Counted from the first letter of the stretch, positions 25,963-34,548 are shown. The stretch: 64,000 bases of DNA from Marinobacter sp. X15-166B (GCF_001752365.1 NZ_MEIY01000001.1:468069-532068), one strand, 5' to 3'. Made by a program: numbers and translations. Notes: generated by a model from the sequence alone, not told the origin.

Positions 25963-27474
25963 ATGTTCGATTTTCTGATTCACGGTTTTGAAGTCGCGCT
26001 GACGCCCATGAACCTGGGGCTGGCGTTTATGGGGGCCTTGCTGGGCACCCTGTTTGGCGCCTTGCCGGGCATCGGCCCGATCAACGGCATCGCCATTCTG
26101 ATGCCGCTGGCCTACACCCTGGGCCTGCCGGCGGAGTCGGCACTGATTCTGCTGGCCGGTGTGTACACCGGCGCCGAATACGGCGGCCGCATGTCCAGTA
26201 TTCTGCTCAACGTACCCGGCGATGCCGGTGCGGTGATGACCACCCTCGACGGGCACCCGCTGGCCAAAAAAGGCCTGGCGGGTCCGGCGTTGGGGCTGTC
26301 GGCCATCAGTTCCTTTGTGGGCGCAACCATTGCCATCATCGGTCTGACCCTGTTTGCGCCCCTGCTGGCGGAAGTGGCGGTGCTGTTCGGGCCGGCTGAG
26401 TTCTTCGGTCTGATGGTGTTTGCCTTTGCCTCCATGTCGGTGATGATGGGTAACGACCCGATCAAAACCGGGATTGGTGCGGTGCTGGGCATCCTGGTGG
26501 CCATGGTCGGTGTGGATTCCGGGACCGGCGTGATGCGCTACACCATGGGCATGCCCGAATTGTACGACGGCATTGATTTTGTGGTGATGATTATCGGTCT
26601 GTTCGCCATCAGTGAAATCCTGCTGATGCTGGAGCACGCCCACAACAAAAACGTCGACGACACCATGCCCCCGCTGGGCCGGGTGATGGTGCAACTGAAA
26701 GAAGTGGTGGCCTGCCGCTGGGCCATGTTGCGCAGTGGCCTGATCGGTTTTGTGGTCGGGGTTCTGCCAGGCACCGGTGCCTCGGTGGCCGGTGCGGTGA
26801 GCTACACCACGGAAAAACGTCTGTCGGACAAAGACAACACCTTCGGCACCGGTGACATGCGCGGTCTGGCTGCACCGGAATCGGGCAACAACGCCGCAGC
26901 GGTGGGTTCCTTTGTCCCCATGCTGACCCTGGGCATTCCCGGGTCCGGCACCACCGCCGTACTGTTGGGCGCGCTGATGCTGTACAACATCACCCCGGGT
27001 CCGATGATGTTCACCGAACGCCCGGACGTGGCCGGTGGCCTGATTGCCTCGCTGTACATTGGTAACCTGGTGCTGCTGGCCCTGAACCTGCCGCTCGCCG
27101 GTCTGTTCGCCAAGGTGCTGACCATCCCCCGCTGGGTGCTGGTGCCCGGTATTGCCATTCTGGCTTTTGTGGGGGTATACCAGTTGCACTCCGACCTGAT
27201 GGCCATTTACCTGATGCTGGTGATCGGCGTAGTCGGCTACCTGCTGCGCAAGCTGGGTTTCTCGCTGGCGCCGATCATTCTCGGTTACGTGCTGGGGGGG
27301 CTGATGGAAGACAACCTGCGCCGGGCGCTGTCCATCAGTGGCGGTGACATGGGCATTCTGTGGCAGTCGGGGATTTCCATCGGTCTGTGGATCGCCGCTG
27401 CCCTGTTGCTGATGGCTCCGCTGATCATGGCTAAGCTGCTGTCCGGCAAGCCTGCGGCTCAGGCCCAAGCCTGA
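25963..27474 (+). CDS. tctA: Tripartite tricarboxylate transporter large permease TctA
   Basis: A 503-residue permease with about twelve hydrophobic segments. Conserved TctA features include GTLFGALPGIGPINGIAILMPL near residues 28-49, ILLAGVYTGAEYGGRMSSIL near residues 61-80, VLPGTGASVAGAVSYTTEKR near residues 267-286, and LGIPGSGTTAVLLGALM near residues 325-341. These are the two pseudo-repeats of the sodium-driven carrier. GAGG precedes ATG 25963. A strong hairpin follows the gene. Confidence 0.95.
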   Translation: MFDFLIHGFEVALTPMNLGLAFMGALLGTLFGALPGIGPINGIAILMPLAYTLGLPAESALILLAGVYTGAEYGGRMSSILLNVPGDAGAVMTTLDGHPLAKKGLAGPALGLSAISSFVGATIAIIGLTLFAPLLAEVAVLFGPAEFFGLMVFAFASMSVMMGNDPIKTGIGAVLGILVAMVGVDSGTGVMRYTMGMPELYDGIDFVVMIIGLFAISEILLMLEHAHNKNVDDTMPPLGRVMVQLKEVVACRWAMLRSGLIGFVVGVLPGTGASVAGAVSYTTEKRLSDKDNTFGTGDMRGLAAPESGNNAAAVGSFVPMLTLGIPGSGTTAVLLGALMLYNITPGPMMFTERPDVAGGLIASLYIGNLVLLALNLPLAGLFAKVLTIPRWVLVPGIAILAFVGVYQLHSDLMAIYLMLVIGVVGYLLRKLGFSLAPIILGYVLGGLMEDNLRRALSISGGDMGILWQSGISIGLWIAAALLLMAPLIMAKLLSGKPAAQAQA

Positions 27475-27511
27475 CAACAGCAAAGAGTGCCGCCAGGCAC
27501 CTCGGGTAAAT

Positions 27512-27547
27512 GCCACCGCTGCGGGTTATGCCGGCAGCGGTGGCTTT
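27512..27547 (+). terminator. Intrinsic terminator after tctCBA
   Basis: An 11-base perfect stem GCCACCGCTGC/GCAGCGGTGGC with an 11-base loop is followed by TTT. It lies 37 bases past the tctA stop and just before the convergent 107-residue gene, so it can also stop opposing transcription. Confidence 0.75.
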
Positions 27548-27553
27548 CGTCCA

Positions 27554-27877
27554 TCAGCCAAAATACTCCTGCAGCCAGCCCACCAGGGTGTCCACCGTGA
27601 CCTCCCGCAACGCTATCTGTTGAAACTTCTGCCCCACCTCCTCATCAATGGTGATGAACTGGTACAACAGCAATCCTGGCTGGTTGTCGTGCAGGATCAG
27701 CGTGATACGCCGCCGGGTACGCAGGCAGTCCAGAGTCATGACATCCGCCGGAATGCCCGCATCACGCATGCCGCGACGCACCTCCACCACCGGGTTGATG
27801 TGTTGGTGGGCCGCCTGAACGCGCGCATGGGCCTCGCTGGCCAGTTCGGACAGGGTTTTCAGGGGATCTTCAGACAT
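27554..27877 (-). CDS. Uncharacterised 107-residue protein
   Basis: A small soluble protein that I do not recognise. An N-terminal helix (SEDPLKTLSELASEAHARVQAAH) is followed by a compact alpha/beta region with VVEVRRGMRDAGIPADVMTL and RRRITLILHDNQPGLLLYQF, and a C-terminal helix VDTLVGWLQEYFG. No membrane or export signal. ATG 27877 is preferred because GAGGCGG precedes it; the longer upstream reading would run into the diguanylate cyclase. The start lies 10 bases after the cyclase stop, so they probably share an mRNA. A link to c-di-GMP signalling is only a neighbourhood guess. Confidence 0.7.
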   Translation of the reverse strand: MSEDPLKTLSELASEAHARVQAAHQHINPVVEVRRGMRDAGIPADVMTLDCLRTRRRITLILHDNQPGLLLYQFITIDEEVGQKFQQIALREVTVDTLVGWLQEYFG

Positions 27878-27887
27878 ACCGCCTCTT

Positions 27888-28769
27888 CTACAGTGTTTGA
27901 GCCACAACGGCTCCCTTGCCTGCGGCTTTGGACCGGTACATCAACCGGTCTGCCACCTCAATCATCCGAGTGATATCCATCTTCTCCCCAGTGCGGGTCA
28001 TCACTGCGCCAATACTGGCGCCGACATCAATCTCGTTACCGCTAATCGTACCTATTGAAGAGATCTTGCGAACCAACTCGGTCGAAAACTTTTTCAAAGC
28101 TGCGAGATCACTCACACCATACAGGCACATGACAAATTCATCGCCGCCAATCCGGGCGACCACATCACTGCCTCTTACCTGGTCCTGCAGCAGTGCCGCT
28201 ACGTCTCGAATCACCAGATCACCAACGCCATGGCCGAATTGGTCATTAACCCCTTTGAACTTATACAAATCGATAAACAGGATAGCGAGGCTGCTGCCAT
28301 CTCGACGTGCCAGCTTCTTCAGCTTTTCACTGAATTCGTTAAACAGTTGCCGGTTTGGCAAGCCGGTCAACGAATCGTTCGCATGGGAAGGTTTGATGAT
28401 AGTATTGGTCGACTCGATCACCGATACCAGCGTAAGCTCCTCCCCCACCGGCGTCAGCCCTATCTGCAGGCTGATCTCGTGACCATTCGGTTTCAGCCCG
28501 GCCAGTATACGCCCGCCACTCATGGACTTGGCGGTGGGCCTGAGCAGATAGCGGTTTCGATGGTGCTGATGGACAGTGTGATATTGCGCGGGAATCAGGT
28601 CTTCTACTACCCGATCAACAAGTTCCCCCTGGTGATAGCCAAACACCTCTTCCGCTTTACCGTTCGCATAAACGACACTCCCATCCCGGGCAACCAGCAA
28701 AGTCCCCAGTGGCAAAGATTCCAAAATGGATAGTGCCAAGTCCTCTGTGATTTTTAACGCCGCCATCAC
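27888..28769 (-). CDS. PAS-GGDEF diguanylate cyclase
   Basis: A 293-residue cytoplasmic protein. Residues about 12-118 form a PAS sensor (SILESLPLGTLLVARDGSVVYANGKA). Residues about 130-290 form the cyclase, beginning DSLTGLPNRQLFNEF, with the intact active loop GGDEF at 208-212 and the product-inhibition site RGSD at 199-202, five residues before it. It should make c-di-GMP from two GTP and feel feedback. No membrane helix. Start is ATG 28769 or 28766 (ATGATG) behind GGGGGAG. The leader carries a long inverted repeat that may cover that ribosome site. Confidence 0.92.
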   Translation of the reverse strand: MMAALKITEDLALSILESLPLGTLLVARDGSVVYANGKAEEVFGYHQGELVDRVVEDLIPAQYHTVHQHHRNRYLLRPTAKSMSGGRILAGLKPNGHEISLQIGLTPVGEELTLVSVIESTNTIIKPSHANDSLTGLPNRQLFNEFSEKLKKLARRDGSSLAILFIDLYKFKGVNDQFGHGVGDLVIRDVAALLQDQVRGSDVVARIGGDEFVMCLYGVSDLAALKKFSTELVRKISSIGTISGNEIDVGASIGAVMTRTGEKMDITRMIEVADRLMYRSKAAGKGAVVAQTL

Positions 28770-28775
28770 TCACTC

Positions 28776-28878
28776 CCCCGGTCTCGTGTCGCCCTGTATC
28801 GCCGCCCACGCGGGTGTCGCAGGGTTTGCGCCAGAGGCTCCGACATTCCTACCGACTTTACTCTTTTCGAGACCGGGG
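28776..28878 (-). promoter_or_regulatory. Candidate structured leader or short upstream ORF of the diguanylate cyclase
   Basis: An 11-base perfect inverted repeat, CCCCGGTCTCG at 28776-28786 and CGAGACCGGGG at 28868-28878, brackets about 81 bases that can form inner hairpins (CCCTG/CAGGG and GCC/GGC on the mRNA). The arm near the gene runs into the GGGGGAG ribosome site, 7 bases from the start, so closing the outer stem would hide it. The same stretch also reads as a 26-codon ORF starting MSEPLAQTLRHPRGRRYRA, whose TGA overlaps the cyclase ATG. It matches no riboswitch I know. The remaining 28879-29100 of this 331-base gap shows no clear element. Confidence 0.4.
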
Positions 28879-29100
28879 CACGACAAAAAACATCATCATA
28901 AACACGGGCAATCGGGACAGGGCTGGCGCCTTGTTCGCCGGGTTGGGGCAACCGGCGAGCCCGGCCTGCAGCCCGGCAAACACCCTGCTGCCGCGTGAGC
29001 AATCACAAGAGCGTTTACTTATCCCGGCGCAGGGCAATACTGAATACAAGCAACGCATCAAGGTAATGGACCGGACCGCTGCCGCACGCCAGGCCCCCTT

Positions 29101-30594
29101 ATGTTGAAACCGGCAAAACTCTTCGCCCTCGTCAACCTGCTGCTTCTGGCGGGCTGCACGGCGCTGATCCCCGCACCCACCGCTCCCCCCGGGATTGCCG
29201 GGTCGCCGTGCCGCGCGCTCTATCAGCACATTGACCGGCGCATTGCCGCAGCGGGGGTACGCGATCAGAGCACCTCCCCGGTTCCGGGTTTTCCCTACCT
29301 GCGCACCAGTCGCCTGCTGGCCTCATTCAATGACGAAATGCGCGCCGAATCACCGGGGTGGCACGCATGGATTGGGCATATGGCGAATCTCGATGCCCGG
29401 GGGCGCGAAGCGGAACTGCGCAATCTGCCGCGCCCGGCCACGGAACAATCACACCATGCCACCCTCGCGGACCTCAACCGCTGCCGCGAGCGGTTGATCG
29501 CCACCGAGCTGGTCACACCGGCGCAACACGCCCGGCTGCGCGCCGCCGCCCGGGTGCCCGACGACTATGTGACCGGGTGGCGGGTCTTGGGGGTTTACCC
29601 TGTCACCGCCCCGCTTGTTTCGGTCGGCATATCTGCCTGGCACCGTCGCACGCGTGCTGCCTTTGCCACCTCCCTGAGCTTGTTACCCCAGGCGGGCACA
29701 GTGACCCGTTGGCGGGCACAGCCATCCGCACCGACCGCCGCTTCGCTTCCCGAGGCGCCCCTCACGACCCGGCAGATCCAGGCCATGCTGGCGCAGTCCC
29801 GGGACCCGCTGGGCATTCCGGTGCCGCCGGCGGCGGACCGGGAGCGGCTGTTTGTGCACTTTGCCCCCATCTGGGAAATCGATGTGGTCGATCACCACGA
29901 TTACCCAGGCAAGGTCGGTTGGGACAAGGGGCCAACCGTCGACATCACCCAACCAACGCTCTACCGCAAGGTGTCGCATACCCGACTTGGCGGCCAGGTA
30001 TTGCTGCAACTGAATTACATCGTCTGGTTTCCGGCACGCCCGGGCAATGACCTGTTTGCCGGCCAGCTCGACGGCATCATCTGGCGGGTCACCCTTGGGC
30101 CTGACGGCAAACCGTGGCTGTACGACAGCATCCACAACTGCGGCTGTTACCACCAGTTTTTCCTGAGTGATCGATTGCGCCTGCGTGGCGACCTCCCCCG
30201 GGCGTATTTCGAAGCCCCACTGCTGCCGCAACCGGCGCCGCCGCGCACCCCAGTGGTGATACGCATCGCGCACAGCACCCATTATATCCAACGGGTTTAT
30301 CCCGCGGAGGGCCCGAGCGCCCGGTCAGTGACCGTACCGGCGAGCCGGAAGATGAGGTGGGAGGACTATGACACCTTGCGTTCTTTGCCTGTTGAACAGG
30401 GTTTTCGCAGCCTGTTTGGTGCGCACGGCTTGATTCCAGGAACTGAACGGGCTGAGCGCTTTCTCCTGTGGCCCATGGGCATCCGCTCGCCGGGGGCCAT
30501 GCGTCAATGGGGGCGCCATGCGACCGCGTTTAACGGACGGCGCCATTTTGACGATGCTTTTCTGTTGGAAACGCTCTTTGAACCAGTGCCTTAG
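29101..30594 (+). CDS. Uncharacterised 497-residue lipoprotein
   Basis: An exported lipoprotein: signal KLFALVNLLLLAGC with lipidated Cys 19. I do not recognise the family. The mature protein is basic and proline-rich. It has a central conserved-looking segment with many aromatic and histidine residues: VHFAPIWEIDVVDHHDYPGK, then VSHTRLGGQVLLQLNYIVWF, and DSIHNCGCYHQFFLSD around residues 340-356. The HH and CGC features could bind metal, which is speculation. The C-terminal part has HSTHYIQRVYPAEG. It stands alone, divergent from the cyclase and convergent with the BaeRF-type gene. Confidence 0.75.
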   Translation: MLKPAKLFALVNLLLLAGCTALIPAPTAPPGIAGSPCRALYQHIDRRIAAAGVRDQSTSPVPGFPYLRTSRLLASFNDEMRAESPGWHAWIGHMANLDARGREAELRNLPRPATEQSHHATLADLNRCRERLIATELVTPAQHARLRAAARVPDDYVTGWRVLGVYPVTAPLVSVGISAWHRRTRAAFATSLSLLPQAGTVTRWRAQPSAPTAASLPEAPLTTRQIQAMLAQSRDPLGIPVPPAADRERLFVHFAPIWEIDVVDHHDYPGKVGWDKGPTVDITQPTLYRKVSHTRLGGQVLLQLNYIVWFPARPGNDLFAGQLDGIIWRVTLGPDGKPWLYDSIHNCGCYHQFFLSDRLRLRGDLPRAYFEAPLLPQPAPPRTPVVIRIAHSTHYIQRVYPAEGPSARSVTVPASRKMRWEDYDTLRSLPVEQGFRSLFGAHGLIPGTERAERFLLWPMGIRSPGAMRQWGRHATAFNGRRHFDDAFLLETLFEPVP

Positions 30595-30628
30595 CGCATG
30601 GCACCCGCGGTTCTTACGCCCCCGTCAA

Positions 30629-31747
30629 TCAGATGGGATAGCGGGATATCACCGCCAGGTCCTGGCCACCGGGGATGTCTGGTTTGCGCACCGCCATGAC
30701 TTTGGCACGGGTGCGCAGCGCGCGGCCGGCGATTTCATCAATCACCCCATAGCTGCGGGCATCGCCTGCGGTGCCAAAGGTCACCTCCCCCGTTTCATCG
30801 TCGATCAGGCCGTCAACCACGCTGTCAATGTCGACCAGCAGCCGGTCGATGCCACCGAAGGTTGCCAGACGGGCGGCATCGGAAATGTCGGTGGTGGTCC
30901 GGTTCTGGCCGGCGCGCTCGTCGAACAGGCGATGGAAGTCCTGAATCTGTTCCGCGTAATGGGCATCCAGCAGCGGTCGTGCGGCCCCGGCCAAATCCGC
31001 TTCGCTCAAATGTTCGGGGTTGCCGGCGATGGTGCCGGTAAGCGCCGGGATGCTGCTGATCGATCGGAACAACGCCTCCAGCGGTTGGGCCGCCGCCAGA
31101 ATCAGCGGAAGGTCAGAGCCCATCAGGACGGGACGCAGTACGCCACTGATCTTGCGCACATAACGGGCCAGATCGGAGCGTTCCCCCTGCGCACCATGGC
31201 GGTGTCCGGTACCTGTATAATCCTTGCTGACTGGCTCGCCCACCAGTGCGTTAAGGTTCGCGGGCAACTCCGGTACCCGAATCTCCCGGGCGGGCAAATC
31301 TGCCGACACCTCGATCAATCTGACCGCGTTCTCCGAAAGCGCCAGAATATGGGCAGCGTGGGGGAAAGTAACGGCGCGCAGCAGCGGCTTGAGGTGGAAG
31401 CGGTCCGACACTTCAACGATTTCGTTGAGCTTGTTCGCCATCCGGTAGGTACGCAGCGACTCCGGCGTCGCCAGCATCGCCAGGGTATTGGCCTGGTGGT
31501 TCCAGAACTCCTCGTCGCCCAGCAAGTCTTCAAACTGTTGCTGTAAGGCAACCAGACGTGGTTTCTCAATCCCGTCCGCCTCCAGCTGGGCAACGGCTTG
31601 TTTAAGCAGATTACCGAGGTTGATCCGGCTTTGCTCGGACTCACGGCTAAGCGGCGTGGTCGGCAGGTATATCGAGAGTGACGCGTCAGCGCGCGCCCGA
31701 TGAAGGTCGCCGATTTCTTCGGCGCTTGGCAAGTCTACGTAATACAT
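30629..31747 (-). CDS. BaeRF-type (bacterial archaeo-eukaryotic release factor-like) protein
   Basis: A 372-residue soluble protein. The N-terminus LPSAEEIGDLHRARADASLSIYLPTTP and the centre FPHAAHILALSENAVRLIEVSADLPAREIRVPELPANL match the layout of bacterial eRF1-like families. The C-terminal part has ATFGGIDRLLVDIDSVVDG followed by VIDEIAGRALRTRAKVMAV, as in eRF1 domain 3/L7Ae-like folds. The family is predicted to act on ribosomes, with no firm function known. ATG 31747 is chosen because GGAGG lies just upstream; a longer reading to 31804 is less likely. The assignment is by pattern memory. Confidence 0.65.
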   Translation of the reverse strand: MYYVDLPSAEEIGDLHRARADASLSIYLPTTPLSRESEQSRINLGNLLKQAVAQLEADGIEKPRLVALQQQFEDLLGDEEFWNHQANTLAMLATPESLRTYRMANKLNEIVEVSDRFHLKPLLRAVTFPHAAHILALSENAVRLIEVSADLPAREIRVPELPANLNALVGEPVSKDYTGTGHRHGAQGERSDLARYVRKISGVLRPVLMGSDLPLILAAAQPLEALFRSISSIPALTGTIAGNPEHLSEADLAGAARPLLDAHYAEQIQDFHRLFDERAGQNRTTTDISDAARLATFGGIDRLLVDIDSVVDGLIDDETGEVTFGTAGDARSYGVIDEIAGRALRTRAKVMAVRKPDIPGGQDLAVISRYPI

Positions 31748-32052
31748 AAAACCTCCTGTCAGTTCCAACCGCCGGCCGGACCTACCTTGGTCGTGCCACT
31801 GCAACCGATCCCTCGGATCGTTGCTGCGCGGTTAATCCTTTATCAACACCACACGCAAGTCAGTGCAACGGTAGCGCCAAGGGTGCACAAACTCGCACCG
31901 ATGACAAAAATACCGATTCATTTCATTGAGTTACAAGCGTGGCATGGCTTTCATTATACAACAGACACGCCCCTTAACGGGTGGGTATTATCCACGACCC
32001 CGCGATGGGCAGGGGGCAAGCCGGCGGCGCCCGGCCTGCGACCAAGCTTGTG
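31748..32052 (-). other. Intergenic region with candidate promoter for the BaeRF-type gene
   Basis: This 305-base gap separates two minus-strand genes. A perfect TATAAT lies on the minus strand at 31958-31953, without a convincing -35, and would give a leader of about 200 bases. Within the leader a hairpin is visible: GCAAC-CGATCC/GGATCG-TTGC at about 31801-31824, with one bulged base. Nothing else is recognised. Confidence 0.35.
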
Positions 32053-32427
32053 CTATTGAGCGGCAAACATGGAGACATCCAGTTCGACGGGATCACCCAG
32101 AAAATACGCGTACCTGGTGTGGTCCTCCAGATCATTGCCCGTTAGCCCGTGGATCAAAATACTCAGGCCTTGCCGGTGCTCGTCGAGCCAGGGCACCAGC
32201 TGGTCAAAGTCAGCGGTTCCGAAACTGATCTGACAGCTCCATTTGGGGTGCGGACCAACCGGTTTTTCATGGAAACGTCCCACCCGCAGATTAAATCGTT
32301 CACCGGCCTCGGTGCACAGTTGCCTGGCGAACTCCAGCGTCTCTTGCTCGAAGTACACATGGGCATGGTAGGCCTTGTGCGTGTTAACGGGGCGCCGGGG
32401 TTCATTGTTACTCGAGGGCTCATTCAT
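32053..32427 (-). CDS. DOPA 4,5-dioxygenase family protein
   Basis: A 124-residue protein of a small alpha/beta-barrel family related to fungal DOPA 4,5-dioxygenase. Visible motifs are AYHAHVYF near residue 20, the RVGRFHEKPVGPHPKWSCQISF stretch near residues 47-68, and LSILIHGLTGNDLEDHTRYA near residues 88-107; their histidines are probable iron ligands. The bacterial substrates are mostly unknown. ATG 32427 is chosen because GGAG lies 7 bases upstream; the longer frame to 32670 crosses the phnD promoter region and is unlikely. Divergent from the phn operon. Confidence 0.83.
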   Translation of the reverse strand: MNEPSSNNEPRRPVNTHKAYHAHVYFEQETLEFARQLCTEAGERFNLRVGRFHEKPVGPHPKWSCQISFGTADFDQLVPWLDEHRQGLSILIHGLTGNDLEDHTRYAYFLGDPVELDVSMFAAQ

Positions 32428-32557
32428 AGATTGCTCCATTCTGGTTGAAAACAAACCTTGCCGGGCGATGGCGCAGACGTTGAAAAGGTGTTGCCTCCAG
32501 CGCTCGGTAATCGCCGATCTTCCGGTGTGATCGACCAGTTTGCAGAAAGTTCTGGCC

Positions 32558-32585
32558 TTGCCTAGTAGGGGTATACTGCTATCAT
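32558..32585 (+). promoter_or_regulatory. Candidate promoter of the phnD operon
   Basis: TTGCCT at 32558-32563 and TATCAT at 32580-32585 are spaced 16 bases apart. Transcription would begin around 32592, inside the palindrome at 32588-32603. An alternative -10, TATACT, lies at 32572-32577. Identified by eye. Confidence 0.4.
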
Positions 32586-32587
32586 TC

Positions 32588-32603
32588 ATGTTCAATTGAA
32601 CAT
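32588..32603. promoter_or_regulatory. Perfect 16-bp palindrome, candidate operator of the phn operon
   Basis: ATGTTCAATTGAACAT is perfectly symmetric and overlaps the predicted start of transcription. A matching half, ATGTTCAAT, recurs at 32642-32650 in the leader. The sequence resembles GlpR-type (DeoR family) operators, which have ATGTTC and GAACAT arms. The DeoR-family gene at 37052 in the same operon is the natural candidate regulator. AATAACAA at 32610-32617 is a further CA-motif-like sequence. Confidence 0.55.
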
Positions 32604-32699
32604 CTGGCAAATAACAAACCAATGGGGTGGGTCCTGTGAAGATGTTCAATCCAAGGCATGTAACGCCCATGCACGGACCGCTCCCGACGGAGAATCACA

Positions 32700-33692
32700 A
32701 TGAAACTGGATAAAAAAACCCGTCCCGGCCTGTTGCCGTCTGCAGTTCTTGCAGCATCGGCCTTGATGCTGGGGTTCAGCGGCCAGGCGCTGGCTGACTG
32801 TGAACGAGGCGCACTGGACACCCTATACTGCGACGCAGACGGGGACATGGTTGCCGACCTGCCCACGGATGAATCGAAGTGGGTCGACCCCGACACACTG
32901 ATTTTTGCGTACACACCGGTTGAAGATCCGGCCATTTATTCCGACATCTGGCAGCCGTTCATCGATCACCTGTCTGAAGTCACCGAGCGGAATGTGCGCT
33001 TCTTCGCCGTGCAATCCAACTCGGCTCAGGTTGAAGCCATGCGCAGTGGCCGACTGCACATCGCCGGTTTCTCCACCGGACCCACCCCATTTGCCGTCAA
33101 CCTCGCCGGTGCGGTGCCCTTCGCACTGATGGGCTCCGACTCCGGCCAGTTCGGTTATTCCCTCCAGGTCTATACCCACCGTGATTCCGACATTCACGAA
33201 ATGGCCGATCTGAAAGGCAAACGGGTGGCCCACACTTCCCCCACCTCCAACTCGGGCAACCAGGCGCCCAGAGCCCTGTTCCCGGAATTGGGTATCGTCC
33301 CGGGAGAGGACTACGAAATTTCCTTCTCCGGTAGCCACGACCAGTCCATGCTCGGTGTGGTGGCGCGGGATTACGACGCCGCCCCTGTGGCCTCAGAAGT
33401 GGTTGAGCGCATGGCCGCCCGCGGACTCTACGATGAGGACGATGTACGCCTGATCTGGGAGTCGGATCGTTTCCCGACCACGTCTTACAACCATGCCCAC
33501 AACCTGCATCCCGATCTGGTCGAAAAGATTCGCGAAGCGTTTTACACCTTCAAGTTCGCCGGCACCAAGCTGGGTGACGAGTTTGAGGGCGTCGAAACCT
33601 TCATCCCCATCAACTACAAAGACAACTGGCGCGTGATCCGCACCATTCAAGCGTCGAATGGCGTCCAATACACCCGCGACAACCTTCGATAA
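32700..33692 (+). CDS. phnD: Phosphonate/organophosphate ABC transporter binding protein (PhnD-like)
   Basis: A 330-residue periplasmic protein. A signal peptide (LPSAVLAASALMLGFSGQALA) precedes a mature form opening with two cysteines. PhnD-family motifs include LIFAYTPVEDPAIYSDIWQP near residues 62-81, RSGRLHIAGFSTGPTPFAVN near residues 114-133, LKGKRVAHTSPTSNSGNQAPR near residues 173-193, and DYDAAPVASEVVERM. It captures a phosphorus compound for PhnC and two PhnE. No C-P lyase or phosphonatase gene is nearby, so an organophosphate ester may be the ligand. GGAG precedes ATG 32700. Confidence 0.88.
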   Translation: MKLDKKTRPGLLPSAVLAASALMLGFSGQALADCERGALDTLYCDADGDMVADLPTDESKWVDPDTLIFAYTPVEDPAIYSDIWQPFIDHLSEVTERNVRFFAVQSNSAQVEAMRSGRLHIAGFSTGPTPFAVNLAGAVPFALMGSDSGQFGYSLQVYTHRDSDIHEMADLKGKRVAHTSPTSNSGNQAPRALFPELGIVPGEDYEISFSGSHDQSMLGVVARDYDAAPVASEVVERMAARGLYDEDDVRLIWESDRFPTTSYNHAHNLHPDLVEKIREAFYTFKFAGTKLGDEFEGVETFIPINYKDNWRVIRTIQASNGVQYTRDNLR

Positions 33693-33744
33693 GAACTCTG
33701 GAGCCTCCGCCTGAAGGGTGGAGGCTCCATCGGGAGCGATTTAC

Positions 33745-34548
33745 ATGTTAGAGATTACCAACCTCGTTAAGCAATACGGGCAGAACGATCCGGTGCTCAA
33801 AGGCCTTGATCTGACGGTCGATGGCAGCAGTGTGGTTGCCATTGTCGGTGCTTCAGGGGCGGGGAAAAGCACCCTGCTGCGTTGCATTAACCGGTTGGTC
33901 GAGCCGACTTCGGGTTCGATCAAATTAAACGGCCACGAGTTGGTCAATCTGCGCGGCGGCGAACTGCGCCAGGCGCGCCGCCGCATCGGCATGGTGTTTC
34001 AGGGGTTCAACCTGATCGACCGGTTGACGGTCATGGAGAATGTGCTCTCCGGACGTCTGGGGTACGTGTCGCTGTTTCAGGCCATGACCCGTCGTTTCCC
34101 GCAGGCGGACATCGACCGTGCGTTCGGCCTGATGGAGCGGGTGGGTATTGGCCACTACGCCGATAAACGTGCCGATCAGCTGTCCGGAGGCGAGCGCCAG
34201 CGGGTGGCTGTGGTACGTGCCCTGATGCAGGAACCGGAAATTCTGCTGGCGGATGAACCCACCGCTTCGCTGGACCCGAAAACGTCGCAGCAGATCATGA
34301 GTCTGTTGCAAAGCCTGGCCAGTGAGATGTCATTGCCGGTGCTGATCAACATTCACAACGTCACCCAGGCACGGATGTACACCGACCGGATTGTCGGTAT
34401 GCGCCACGGCCAGATGATATTTGACGGTGAACCCAAAGATTTCAATCAGGACGCGCTCGATGCCATCTACGGGGGTATCGAATCACCGGAAGAAGGTGGT
34501 GCAGATGCGCACCCGCAGGCTTCACCGGCCCAGGAGTCTACGGCATGA
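33745..34548 (+). CDS. phnC: Phosphonate-type ABC transporter ATP-binding protein PhnC
   Basis: A 267-residue ATPase. It has Walker A GASGAGKST near residues 34-42, the PhnC-like Q-loop VFQGFNLIDRLTVMENVLSGRLG, signature QLSGGERQRVAVVRAL near residues 148-163, Walker B ILLADEPTASLDP and the switch histidine in NIHNVTQA. Its C-terminal tail is polar and acidic. ATG 33745 is used, preceded by GGGAG; the upstream frame is out of register with a proper site. Its stop overlaps phnE as ATGA. Confidence 0.92.
   Translation: MLEITNLVKQYGQNDPVLKGLDLTVDGSSVVAIVGASGAGKSTLLRCINRLVEPTSGSIKLNGHELVNLRGGELRQARRRIGMVFQGFNLIDRLTVMENVLSGRLGYVSLFQAMTRRFPQADIDRAFGLMERVGIGHYADKRADQLSGGERQRVAVVRALMQEPEILLADEPTASLDPKTSQQIMSLLQSLASEMSLPVLINIHNVTQARMYTDRIVGMRHGQMIFDGEPKDFNQDALDAIYGGIESPEEGGADAHPQASPAQESTA

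Noticed and set aside
25945..27516. 523-codon minus-strand frame antisense to tctA
   Set aside because: The composition (His, Gln, Arg, Gly) is that of a reverse-strand shadow, and tctA is certain.
32428..32699. Pho box for phosphate-starvation control of phnD
   Set aside because: No pair of CTGTCAT-like repeats at 11-base spacing was found; only the palindrome stands out.
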